A stretch of 64,000 bases of DNA from Mytilus galloprovincialis (taxonomy: Eukaryota; Mollusca; Bivalvia; Mytilida; Mytilidae), in the NCBI RefSeq assembly GCF_965363235.1, contig NC_134840.1, positions 85,346,916 to 85,410,915 of the forward strand. Direction: 5' to 3'. Of the stretch, positions 1 through 10,000 are shown piece by piece (within the stretch, counting starts at the first letter, position 1; each line of letters opens with the position of its first letter). Both the position numbers and the translations under genes were made by a program. The notes beneath the pieces are model-generated. The model worked only from the letters and a program-made list of their open reading frames with translations, made no database searches and was not told the DNA's origin.

Positions 1-200
1 CAAAAATTTGCGAAAGCAAATTTACAGATCTAACATTGTTGGGTTGATGTTTAGACGAGTTGTATATACATTATGTACACAGCCATGTATCACCATCATT
101 GATGGCGATCCGATGGATACATCTGTTGTAGAGTTGTCACTGACTCAGACGTACTTATAAATATAATTATTTTCTGTGACTGTATATTACATTAATTTGT
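1..200 (+). repeat. SINE body, cut by window start
   Basis: The first bases (caaaaatttgcgaaagcaaa) match the sequence that follows the tRNA-like head at 441-455, so the window opens inside a SINE just after its tRNA head. The rest looks like the SINE central domain and tail. The 3' limit is approximate because no clear A-tail or target duplication was found. It would lie in an intron of ependymin-related gene A. Confidence 0.55.
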
Positions 201-340
201 AGGATCCTTTACTATAGAGAATTTAGCTGATCTGTAACAATAACATCTTCATGCCTTATATATCATGTACTGTAGTACGCCGCTAGATTAAAACTGACGA
301 GGAAAGGTAACACACGGCCAGCGAAAGCTCTTTTTTGAGA

Positions 341-460
341 GCCCAGGTGGTCGTGTGGTCTAGCGGGACGGCTACAGTGCAGGCGATTTGGTGTCACGAT
401 ATCACAGTTGCATGGGTTCGAATCCCGGCGAGGGAAGAACCAAAAATTTGCGAAATATCA
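341..460 (+). repeat. tRNA-derived SINE, 5' head fragment
   Basis: This has the internal promoter of RNA polymerase III: an A-box-like TGGTCTAGCGG at 356-366 and a perfect B box GGTTCGAATCC at 415-425, about 50 bases apart. After the tRNA-like part comes aaccaaaaatttgcgaa, the same junction seen at position 1, and then the copy ends. It is therefore a 5'-truncated-tail copy of the same SINE family. It is not a working tRNA gene: the cloverleaf arms do not pair convincingly and the sequence continues into SINE body. Confidence 0.65.
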
Positions 461-705
461 CTTATTGAAGAGTTCTAAGTTAGATCCTTAGTTGACCTTA
501 GATGGTTTTGGTTATTTTTTTTAGATTCTTCCCTTGTTTCGCTTTTTATTAATACATTCTTGGCTTTGAGTGTTTCTGATGAAGGTAAATCTAGAAAAGA
601 GCTTCAGACTCAAATATTGTTTTCGTTTTTTTTTACAATGTCTTCGATCTATGTTCAAAACAAAGGATTAACATTTTGTTTAAAGTAATATTTTTTCATA
701 TACAG

Positions 706-1575
706 GGAAAAGAATACAGATTGAACTTGAAATCAAGAAAGTGTAATGTAACCAATCTACTCAGACCATTCAGACCATATGGAGTACCCCCAAATGCCCA
801 ATTTGACGGATCTGCCACCATTGGTGCCGCTGGTGTACCAGGCGAATCTCTTGTTGTCGAAAACTGGTCTCTTACCGACGGAGACGACAAGTTCTACGGA
901 ATGGTCTCATCACCAGACTGTGTTCCAATTGAATACGCCTTCTACTCTAAAGAGTCCAGCTTAATCACAACAACGTAAGTGGCTTTAAAAAAGATATTCG
1001 CTGGATTTTCAGATAGATCTTTCACTTTTATGAAATTGATAAAATATTTATTCAGATAGTTTGATATTCAAGTTCGTACTTTATTTGGCGTTTTAAACTT
1101 TTTTTATTCGAGCGTCACTGGTGATTTTATTTAAGATGAAACATGCGTCTGGCGTACACAATTTTAGTTCTGGTATCTATGATGCGTTTATTTAGATGAT
1201 AATACAAAGACGATGTCAAATACATCCGTTTAACCATTAACACTCAGATTAGAAAGAAAACAGCTTTCAGGGGGTGCATGGGGAAGCCCATTTCCCACTT
1301 CTTTTCCCCATATACCAATTGTGTTCTCCAGTATCTAGTAGAAACAAAAATAACCGTTAGGAGTGTTATTACATTTTCTTGAGGAATTTTACTGAATTTT
1401 CGTTTATTGAATATCATTTTTATTCAAAATATCGACATTTTACATAGTTATACATATTACGCAAGCAACTAATTTAACTTATTTTTGGTTTTTTTTTTAC
1501 AGATTCTTTGACATCAACGTTGGAATCACAGATCCAAATGTTTTCATTCCACCTTCAGAGTGCTCGATGGAATAA
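706..1575 (+). CDS. Ependymin-related protein, gene A (3' part only)
   Basis: Two coding exons are visible, 706-974 and 1503-1575, joined by a GT-AG intron in phase 2. They correspond to exons 4 and 5 of the complete paralogues B, C and D downstream. The first exon opens with GKEYRLNLKSRKCNVT and carries the cysteine of SPDCVP; the last encodes a TFFDINVGITD-like segment, ends in PPSEC and then SMEQ-free SME-stop. Three of the four family cysteines and one N-glycosylation sequon (NVT) lie in this part. Ependymin-related proteins are small secreted, often calcium-binding glycoproteins; the exact role in molluscs is not settled. Exons 1-3, including the signal peptide, must lie left of the window. 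The 5' limit given is the splice acceptor after tatacag, since no start codon belongs to this exon. The assignment to the family is strong; functional status of the whole gene cannot be judged from this part. Confidence 0.88.
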
Positions 1576-1581
1576 TTTAAC

Positions 1582-1587
1582 AATAAA
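1582..1587 (+). terminator. Polyadenylation signal of gene A
   Basis: A canonical AATAAA lies 7 bases after the stop codon of gene A, so the 3' UTR would be very short. A similarly close signal follows gene D. Confidence 0.6.
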
Positions 1588-2126
1588 ACATTTTAAATAT
1601 ATTTACTAAACTTCCATCGTTTATTTGTCAACAGCAAGACTACACATAAATCTAAGCACTATTAAAAATACCCCATCAAAATATAGTCAGATTTTACATC
1701 TCTATTCATGCGTGTAGGCTATTGGTATCAAGAAAAAAATCTGGCAACTATAATGCTGAAGCGTTTCGCAGATTAATTGGTTGTAACATGAAAGGTTTTG
1801 CTTTCGTAATTTAAATCATTTAAAATTATAGAAAATACAATCACAGCGACTACGGTATTCTCTTTTTAAATACTTGTAGTAGTTACATGTCCCTTAGCCC
1901 CAGCCTATAACGGTTACGTGTATCCGTTACGGAATTCAGGAACAAGTTTACTTTAGCGCTCTGAAAGATTTAAAGCCTTGATTAACTTGAAAATTATAAA
2001 ATGTTATGAAGGTGACTGTAATAATTACGTTTACAGTCCCCCAAAACAAACTGCTTGACTGTTAATAGCTACTTAGAGGTGTATTAATCCTTTCACAGAT
2101 ACTAACTACCGCGTACTTAGTGATCT

Positions 2127-2576
2127 ATAGAATAAAATTCAAAACAGTGTGGCTGTGGCCATTGATTGACACATTAAATTCATCCATTGACTGGGACAAT
2201 TTAGGTGAACGTTTGTATGTAACGACCACTGCTCACTATGTACTTTTTAAAGACACTTAAACTATGGGGTCACCAAAGGTTCTCAACACCTTAATAAAGT
2301 AATTCGAAAAATTAATCAGGAATAACACGATGTTTTGATTTATATCAATTATATAAATCAAAACATAAAGGTTATTCCTGATTAATTTTTCGAATTATTC
2401 TATAATTAAAGGCGTTAAAAAAACCTTTGGTGACCCCACAGTTTAAATGTCTATCGTAGGTACGTCGTGAACAGTGGTCGTTACAGACAAACGTTCACGT
2501 AAATTGTCCTAGTCAATGGATGAATTTAATGTGTCAATCAATGGCCACAGCCACACTGTTTTGAATTTCATTCTAT
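2127..2576. repeat. 450-bp near-perfect palindrome (fold-back element)
   Basis: The left arm, starting atagaataaaattcaaaac, is the reverse complement of the right arm ending gttttgaatttcattctat. Pairing continues inward through ggctgtggcc/ggccacagcc, the segment near the gggaccacc-like ggggtcaccaaaggtt, and gaattcg-type sequence to a short centre around 2330-2365 (ttgatttatatcaattat). The arms are about 210-220 bases with small differences and indels. There is no ORF. It could be a fold-back MITE or a hairpin from a replication error; no clear target duplication was seen. It sits between genes A and B. Confidence 0.8.
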
Positions 2577-3309
2577 TTTAATACTGTTCATCATTTAATT
2601 GGTCTCAACACTGGTCCATCATTTGTTTTTATATAGCAGGAATATGGGTTCATAAAATGGAGATACATATGTAACAAGAGGCGCTTACTATATCGATGCT
2701 ATTTTAGGAGTTCATACGATTTTTTGTCTGTTTGTTGTTTGTTTGTTACCTTTATTTGTTTACTCAATTTACGAGATTGTACAGCGGGAAACTTCTATAG
2801 CCATATCAGAACAATCAAATAGAACATACTAGTAGTTAATGATTAATTCGACACTTAGATCGTTGAAGGTCTGCAAGAGTTTAAGTTGTCAGATGTGTGT
2901 AAGATCGATACCATGGGAAAAAGTGGTCATCGATTCAACCGTCTACTACATTGAAAGTAATAAGATTTTGAGAAATTGCGCCCGAAAAACATCGCATATC
3001 AAACTACTATATGTTTCCTAAAGCGTGCTGTAATTCTAGTTCTAGTCTAGAAAGAAAGTGAAGCCTTCAATCCTATTTCTTTATTTATGAAGTTTTGGGG
3101 CGTAGACTTAAAATATTCATTAGTGTAAACTCTTTAATTATAGGAAATAATATTCCAATGATTAGCAGAAGATCGAATATCATTACATAGACAATATTTG
3201 TTGTATTGGTTGACGATTCTCTTACAGTTCTATATAAACTAAGATTCTTTGTTTCACGCCATATTTTTTCTCAGCAAGTTTTTGAGTAAATGGAATGTAA
3301 TCTAGAATA

Positions 3310-4060
3310 CATACTTAGATAAAGACAACAGTACTATACCGTTCAAAAGTCATAAATAGATGTAGAGAAAACAAATCCGGGTTACAAACTAAAACTGAGG
3401 GAAACACATCAACTCTAAGAGGAAAACAGGAAGGATCAATGGGAACACTAAAGTACAACATACATAGAAATGAACTCTTTAATAACAACTGCCATATTCC
3501 CAACTTGGACATTTGAAGAAAAAAATGTATAGTTGACCCTGGTTTAATGACTGGCCGAACCTCCCGCTTATATGACCATGTTAAAAAAATATCGCTAACA
3601 TGACAACACTACGTGATAGAAATACAGCACACATAAACGCAAGAACACTAATCACAGAGAAACACACTAACAAATGATATAATATTCGACACAACATGCC
3701 GACCACAGAAAAATAACGAAAATATTGCATCAACGACAGACACCACAGGACATCAAAAACAGTGACGCACTGAAGTAACGAAAATGCAATCTCGAACCTT
3801 ATATAATTATTTTCTCAATACCAGTCTAAACAAAGTTGATGACAATGAAGGTATTGAAAGGTAATTTTATAATAATTTGGACTAAAACCGACAAGACATA
3901 ACAAATTATTCAACAAAAACCATAATAGAAACTGGATGTATAAGATACGCGTCGTATAGCAATGCAAATTCACACTCGCTATAACAGTCATATTCAGGAA
4001 TAGGTCACGTTCTGTACTTAGCAGACAGACGAGATGTTAAACCACAATCGAAGAATTGCA
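3310..4060 (-). repeat. Dispersed ~1-kb repeat, minus-strand copy
   Basis: The start (gacaacagtactatacc followed by ttcaaaagtcataaat) is the diverged reverse complement of the ends of the repeats at 48560-49617 and 52560-53785, which finish in a TATACTACTGTTGCC-type sequence. Matching continues through the catcaactctaagagg and cacactcgctataac segments. No protein is encoded. I recognise it from memory as a common mussel repeat; the inner end is approximate. Confidence 0.5.
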
Positions 4061-4139
4061 TTAGTTAGTTTAGACACAGACACATCGTATAGATCAACCA
4101 ATTCATGATGGTGCCAATAAAATTTACTGAATGTAATTT

Positions 4140-4620
4140 TTAATCATTCCTCCACATAACTCTGTTGGAGCACTTTCTGCGTAAGGAGCACACTCCTGTA
4201 TATGAAGTCAGTGTTGTGTATTTGCAAGGTGCTTTCTCTTTTTGTCTTTTAGAAAGTTCTAAATGAATTATGTCCCATACAAGTACAGAAACAAGTCGGC
4301 CAGAAGGAATGCACACTAAGTACCCATTGGAATACAGACTATCTGTTAACATATAAATCCTCCAAACTCTACAAATATATTGTCGATTAAATAAAAAGTC
4401 CAGCATTTTGATAGTATCAGCTTCATTGTATTTTCAGTGTGGTTTAATGTGGTTCTTCACAAAATAAGAGTTCTTATAACCCTAAACAAGAAATTTATAT
4501 CTACGAAAAGGCTCTGTTTAATAAGATGATGAAGTCGGTCTTTCAATTGTATATATTGTGAACATGCACGAGCATAACGAATCAATAGAGATATGTAAAC
4601 ACCATACGTCGAGGCAAAAA
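4140..4620 (-). mobile_element. Penelope-like reverse transcriptase, decayed and rearranged fragment
   Basis: Read on the minus strand, 4140-4440 resembles the RT block with the GIPMGTNCAPLLADLF signature (here a degraded form after a FVEFGGF-like segment). Bases 4490-4620 resemble the later YGVYISQLIRYARAC block of the same RT. In transcription order the later block comes first, so the copy is scrambled or represents two fragments. Several stops and frameshifts are present. The better copy at 5140-5935 supports the call. Penelope-like elements are retroelements without LTR-retrovirus capsids; this fragment is inactive. Confidence 0.5.
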
Positions 4621-4639
4621 GTAAAATCACAAAAAAACT

Positions 4640-5110
4640 GAACCCCGAGGAAAATTCAAAACGAAAAGTCCCTAATTAAATGGAAAAATCAAAAGCTCAA
4701 ACACATCAAACGAATGGATAACAACCGTCATATTCCTGACTTGGTACAAGCATTTTCTTCTGTAGAAAATGGTGGACTGAATCATGGTTTTATAGCTAGC
4801 TAAACCTCTCACTTGTATGACAGTCGCATCAATATTCCAATATGTTGACAACGATGCGTGAACAAAACAGACATAATAGGTAAAAATGTCATGTTTCCAG
4901 CAGTCAACATTGTTTTTTTTTATTCTTAATCACCAAAAACAAAAGTACAGAGCAACGTCAAATATTTAACGAAGAAACACAAAAAGTAATAGAAGCACAG
5001 CACAAAACAAAAAATGAAGGACAAACAAGTTTTACAATAGCACAGCGATACACCACATGCATAAGACAACATCACAAACAAAAATGAAAGGACATAAAAG
5101 TACCAAAAGC
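4640..5110 (+). repeat. Dispersed mussel repeat (caaacacatcaaacgaatgg family)
   Basis: It contains the motif chain gaaaattcaaaac, caaatcaaaagctcaaacacat, cgaatggataacaac and tcctgacttggtac. Pieces of this chain recur at 6370-6460, 10310-10640 (inverted), 17850-17950, 24020-25100, 46970-47100, 48060-48260 and 63740-63960. No coding potential was seen. The limits are approximate. Confidence 0.55.
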
Positions 5111-5139
5111 ATTTTAATCACCAAGGGTATGTTCATGCT

Positions 5140-5935
5140 GAGAAATGGGAAGTTGATAAATCATTCCGATTTTAGTGTGAAGTCGTCCATCTGTGTCATA
5201 TTTGAGGAAAAAATGAAGGTATGAAACAGTCCTTCTTGTATCAGTGGTATCTTTAATTCAATTTCACTGGGATATATGAGATAACAAGTACTGACTGAAA
5301 TATGGGTTATTCAGTGATAGTATATCACCAGTATATTTGAAAGTAAAATTAAACAATTTTGCAAGTTTCTTTTTCTTTTTGTTTTTTAGAAGGTTCTGAA
5401 TGAAGTCTGCTTTTTTGAGAAGAAAATCAAGTCGGCCAGAATATGTGCACAATCAGTACCAATTGGAATACCGACTGTCTGTTGAAATATCAATCCTCCA
5501 AAATCAACAAATACACTGTCGACTAAAAGGTCCAACATTTTGAGAACAGCATCTTCGTTGTATTTTCTAACCCAAAGCAAGAAATGTAATCTTCTTGATG
5601 ATCAAGCTATGTATCGTTCTTTATACGGAGTTTTTACCAAATGAAAAAGGACGTATTTGTGATGTTGTAAAATTCCATCCTTTGTAAAGGATGCTAAAAA
5701 AATAGGAAAGATTACCTGTTGTTTTGTTTATTCTAAGCTCTTTTGTGAGACATTGCAGATAATGGCTTTTACATATGTAGACAATATTATTGGAGGCTTT
5801 ATCTGCTGGAACAACGATATATTTGTCTTGCACAGAGGATAAATCATCAACAACCCCCTCCAGGTTCTTGAATGGGTTAGAAATTCTTGTACATCGTCGT
5901 TTCTGAATGCATAATCGAATAACATTGACTCATTA
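5140..5935 (-). mobile_element. Penelope-like element, reverse transcriptase fragment
   Basis: Minus-strand translation gives, in order, a QDKYIVVPADKASNNIVYIC segment, then FVDFGGLIFQQTVGIPIGT followed by DCAHILADLIFFSKK, then KLAKLFNFTFKYTGDILSLNN (the YxDD catalytic box, here changed to YTGD), and then an unframed KDTTDTRRT/SYL-like stretch reaching to about 5150. These blocks match Penelope-like RTs of aquatic animals as I remember them. The copy has frameshifts between the blocks, no endonuclease domain in reach and a damaged catalytic box, so it is dead. It lies between ependymin genes A and B, on the opposite strand. Confidence 0.7.
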
Positions 5936-6019
5936 AGACAAAGTGTCCAGTTATGGTTCGTCTTGTTCGCGCTTTACCTATTTTCTAGCATGGTCCTCAA
6001 CTGCATCGATTACTAACCT

Positions 6020-6150
6020 GAATATAAAACAGAAGATGTGGTTATGATTGCTGAGACAACTTTCCACAAGTAACAAAATGACACAAAAATTAACAACTAT
6101 AGGTCACAGTACGAAGTTATTTTTCAAGTTGAGGGACTGGGGATTTTATA
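6020..6150 (+). repeat. Fragment of the gatgtggt-tatgattgc dispersed repeat
   Basis: It carries gaagatgtggttatgattgc, a form of gagacaactttccac, and then aactataggtcac. The same chain starts the copies at 22150, 43620, 46440 and 63297, and ends (reversed) the copies at 22835-23310 and 50040-50520. It is a truncated, non-coding copy. Confidence 0.55.
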
Positions 6151-6364
6151 GTTTGGTCCCTTGGCTAACAACTCTCTTAATTGGTCATTGGTAACGATGC
6201 CAAAGTCGCCAGTAATAATATGTCAATCTGAACTATATATTATTGTGTTCAAACGATTCACATGACAATCCGGAGGTATTGGATTTTACATTTTTGAGGT
6301 TAAAGGCCTTATTGTTGTAAATCTTGGATGCAATAGACTTGGTATAAGTATATGACAAAGTAAA

Positions 6365-6465
6365 AACATAAACATACTGAGCTCCGAGGAAAATTCAAAA
6401 CGGAAAGTTTCTAATCAAATGGCAAAATCAAAAGCTCAAACACATCAAACGAATGGATAAAAGTA
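6365..6465 (+). repeat. Short copy of the caaacacatcaaacgaatgg repeat
   Basis: The segment from ctgagctccgaggaaaattc to caaacgaatggataaaagt matches 4640-4720 almost base for base and then stops. It is non-coding. Confidence 0.6.
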
Positions 6466-6955
6466 AATTTTATTGTGGGACCAAAAAATTAACTTCTAAA
6501 ACCATCAAAGGTAATATGTTTTCTTTTCAATTTAGATTTTGTTTCATTAATAATTTAAGGAAATGTGTATACATTTATCTAATAACATGTCTGATTTTAA
6601 CACATTATAGAGTACATGTATTTGAATCAAAAGGATAATAAAAACCAAATTACTCAATAATTTTAACAATTGACAAACAACTCTCATTTTTATAATGAAG
6701 TAACTAGTGATTCTGATTTTTTTTTAAATGCTTTTTTTTCCATTTAAAAGAAATGAAAATAGAGCTTTAATATAATTTGGGAAATATTATAAATCACATC
6801 TTGAAAAGATTATTAGGCAAAATCCAGAACGTTAAGATTATAAGGTCTGGTTGTTCATAGATAAAAAAAAATGCCTATGGACCAAAATATTTGAAGGCCA
6901 CGGTAAGTACTTGGTTTTCAATCGGGTACTAGGGATGCTTGAGATAAGATAAAAT

Positions 6956-7000
6956 TTGTCAGGTCATATAAAAGTATATTGGCGAATGACCGACTTGTTG
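6956..7000 (+). promoter_or_regulatory. Core promoter of ependymin-related gene B
   Basis: A TATAAAAG box lies at 6967-6974, 45 bases before the start codon, so the 5' UTR should be only about 15-20 bases. The flanking blocks gtcaggtcatat and aatgaccgacttgt are repeated at the same relative place before gene C (13678-13716). The conserved second block spans the expected transcription start. Confidence 0.6.
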
Positions 7001-7011
7001 CAGCCATCATC

Positions 7012-10000
7012 ATGAAACTTTTCGTAGCTCTTTGTTGTTTTGTTCTTGCACAGGCCCAAATTCCAAAGCCATGTGGTAAGTTTTATATGCATATATATAA
7101 AAATTACGAAATTTTTTTTTTTATTCTTTATATTGAATCTACCGATATGAAAAGAGTCGTCATGTCAGTTATAAGTAACACTATTACATAACAAAATGTT
7201 AATTTGATATCATTGCGTTGATAAAGCAAGCTATCTTTATGCAACATATGATTATGTTTTAAAAGCATGATGGCTTGAAATGAAAATCCATTAACCTATT
7301 ATAAACATATCGAAAGCATAAGTTATAAAATATATTAAAAAAAAAGTGTGTAACGCTAAAAAAAAAATGCGTAGCCACCCCAGGCCTCTAACGTTGGATA
7401 GATTTTAACAGAGTTAAATGGCTTCAAACGCTATGCATTGGTTGGTGCATAGCACAAAAAACTCTTCATATTTTATGCAAACTTTGTTTCTTGTTTTCAC
7501 TGATGAGTCTTGTGTAGACGAAACGCGCGTGTGGCGTTTTAAATTATAAGCACGGTACCTTTGATAACTATCTTCAACGTTTATTTGCACCCACTACATT
7601 AAAGTGTATTTAGCTATAATACTACTGACTCCAAAAATGTTAGAGGAGTACCAAAGCTACTATGTTTTAAGAAACGAAAAATATATCAATTGATTGTACG
7701 AAATCGAGACAACACCAAAAAAGGTAGAGACAAAGTTTTTCCAAATATCAGAAATCTTTTGCAGGTAAACTTATCGTCTATAAAAAAAGATTAACAATTT
7801 ACCTTAATGTTAACACCAGTTTACACATAAACGTTAAAACTAGTGCAATACAACCTGTCAATACGTTAGGTGCTTCGCAAGAGTAATCAACTCGTTGCAC
7901 AAATTCTGAAAAAGTGAACCTGTGTCAAGACCTTTTTTGTATGCTTTTTTTAATAACAAAAAAATTGAATTCAAAACTCATAATCAAAAATAAAACTCAA
8001 TATTTCCATGTTTTATAGCAAACAGATAATGATTATGAAATATGAGTGACCAAGTACCAACGAAAGGGGAAAACATCATGGTTTACTGCAATCATAGTGT
8101 TATGTCTTATAACTGTATAAATAATGCCAATTTCCAAATAAAATTTGAATACATTCAAACCTGCCATAAAAGACACACCAATAGTTAAACCTGTCTTGTC
8201 AAAGGCAGCCTTTTCGTGTCTTGATGAAACAATAACTATACTTTTTGAACCTAATTAAAAGTCATCTCTCTTTGTAGGTAAAATTTCTTTAGTCCCAAGG
8301 GCTACTCTTATATACAGGTTTTACTGTATTGTCTCTTACCGAGGTCAACTGTGAATGAAGATTGTAAATTTGTTTTAACGTGATCTTTTTGTACTAAATC
8401 TAGAGCATTTTAAATTGGCTAATGTCAATGAAAACTGTATCCATAAGTGTGTTGTTAATATATACCATCTTTAATATTTGAATTGTGTAATCATCAAATC
8501 TCATTTTGACCTGAAATAACATTGTTGACTGGATATGAAATCAGTAATCCTGGAGTAGATAAGTAAGCCGAGAGGGGGTCAAAATCTTTCATTTCTGATT
8601 AAAATAATAAAACTAATACAGATTGCAAAATATGTGTTTGTATATATTATGTAATAGAGTAAATTACAGCAACAGTAGTTTAATGATGTTCAAATCTAGT
8701 AAATCGATATGAAATAGAAAACGCAAGATGACAAACAATAACTTGCATGTACTCGAAAAGGAGCAAGACCTGGTACATCCACAGGGTATACATCTCCTGA
8801 TATGCATGCACAACCCTTCTTTTAATTCCCAAGGAATTAGCAGGTACTTTTCGGCAATTAATATGACGAGTTTAATAATTCTGCTGTTTGTATTCCTTTT
8901 ATTTATTTTGAATGAATTTGATCTACGACGATTGTCATTGTTTGCTCTGAAACTAAGCAATTCAAAGAATAAAAACGATCATAGCAAATACGAAGAAGAA
9001 AACGTTGTTATATAACATATAATATATATTATTATATACCATCTAACTGAAATTATATATCTTAAATTCCAGAATCGCCAAAGCAATGGGAAGGCAACAT
9101 TCTTCGTGTAAGTTATAATTGATAAGCGAAGTACTAATGTGTGTGTTTGTGAGACACAATAGACATGCGAATTAGATACCAATGAATTATTTATTTTATT
9201 TTCTAATTGAATTGAAACCCATTTTCCTTATACATTGTTGTGTAATACAATTTGACACAATGTTATCAGGATTAAATTTTAGTGAGTCAAAAGTGCCTCT
9301 TGTCTTCAAATGCTGAAAGGTTTTGCCAAATACAGCTTAGCAAATGTAAAACAAGAGACTGGAGTGACTTTTGACAGGCACTTGAAATGAAGGGTGTTAA
9401 ACTTACTTTATAATAGTAAGTTTGGTACCTTTGATAACTATTAACTTATTTGTTTATGTCTTATGTACAAGAATCAAATTTTATAATGACAAAACATGAC
9501 AAAATAACCTCCATAAAAAAACAATACGAAAAAACAAACAATAAAACAAACAAAGAAATGTGTATCAAAGAGAGACAGACCTGCATTAAAGGAGTTGATG
9601 TCGCCTTCCACAAATATGGCGGCAAAATACATTATTGTAGAATATATATCAATGTAAGAAACAGTAAATTTAAGATATAAGTTCGTGATATTGCAAAGAA
9701 AAAACCCACAAAAATGCAGAAAAATAAAGAAAGATAAGAAAGTTTTTAGATTTGGCTGTGTTTTACAGGTTGATAGAAGCACTGCTGTAAAGCCAGCGAA
9801 TGAAAGACTCAAAGTTAGTTACGATGAAACCAATCAGAGAGTCAGAGAAATAACTGAATATTCATTTACACCAAAACCAGGACAAGAAACGTATGAAGTT
9901 ATTTATCTTCATCAAACTGTAAGTTATACTTTTATTCATGAGATAAAAGAGTGTTTGACCGATGAAAAAAGTTGTGGTTGTCTTATTATGTTATATCTAT

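Noticed and set aside
341-440. Possible functional tRNA gene with perfect B box
   Set aside because: The acceptor and anticodon arms do not pair well, and the downstream sequence is the SINE body junction also found at position 1. It is a tRNA-derived SINE head.
6979-7191. Longer N-terminus for gene B starting before MKLFVALCC
   Set aside because: It would start at a non-ATG codon, place residues before the signal peptide and run past the exon 1 splice donor. The ATG at 7012 matches gene C and D structure.
8664-9015. Overlapping frames of 95-98 residues on both strands in gene B intron 1
   Set aside because: No recognisable motif and no homology to neighbours; the position is immediately before exon 2 of gene B within an intron. 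They are probably chance frames.
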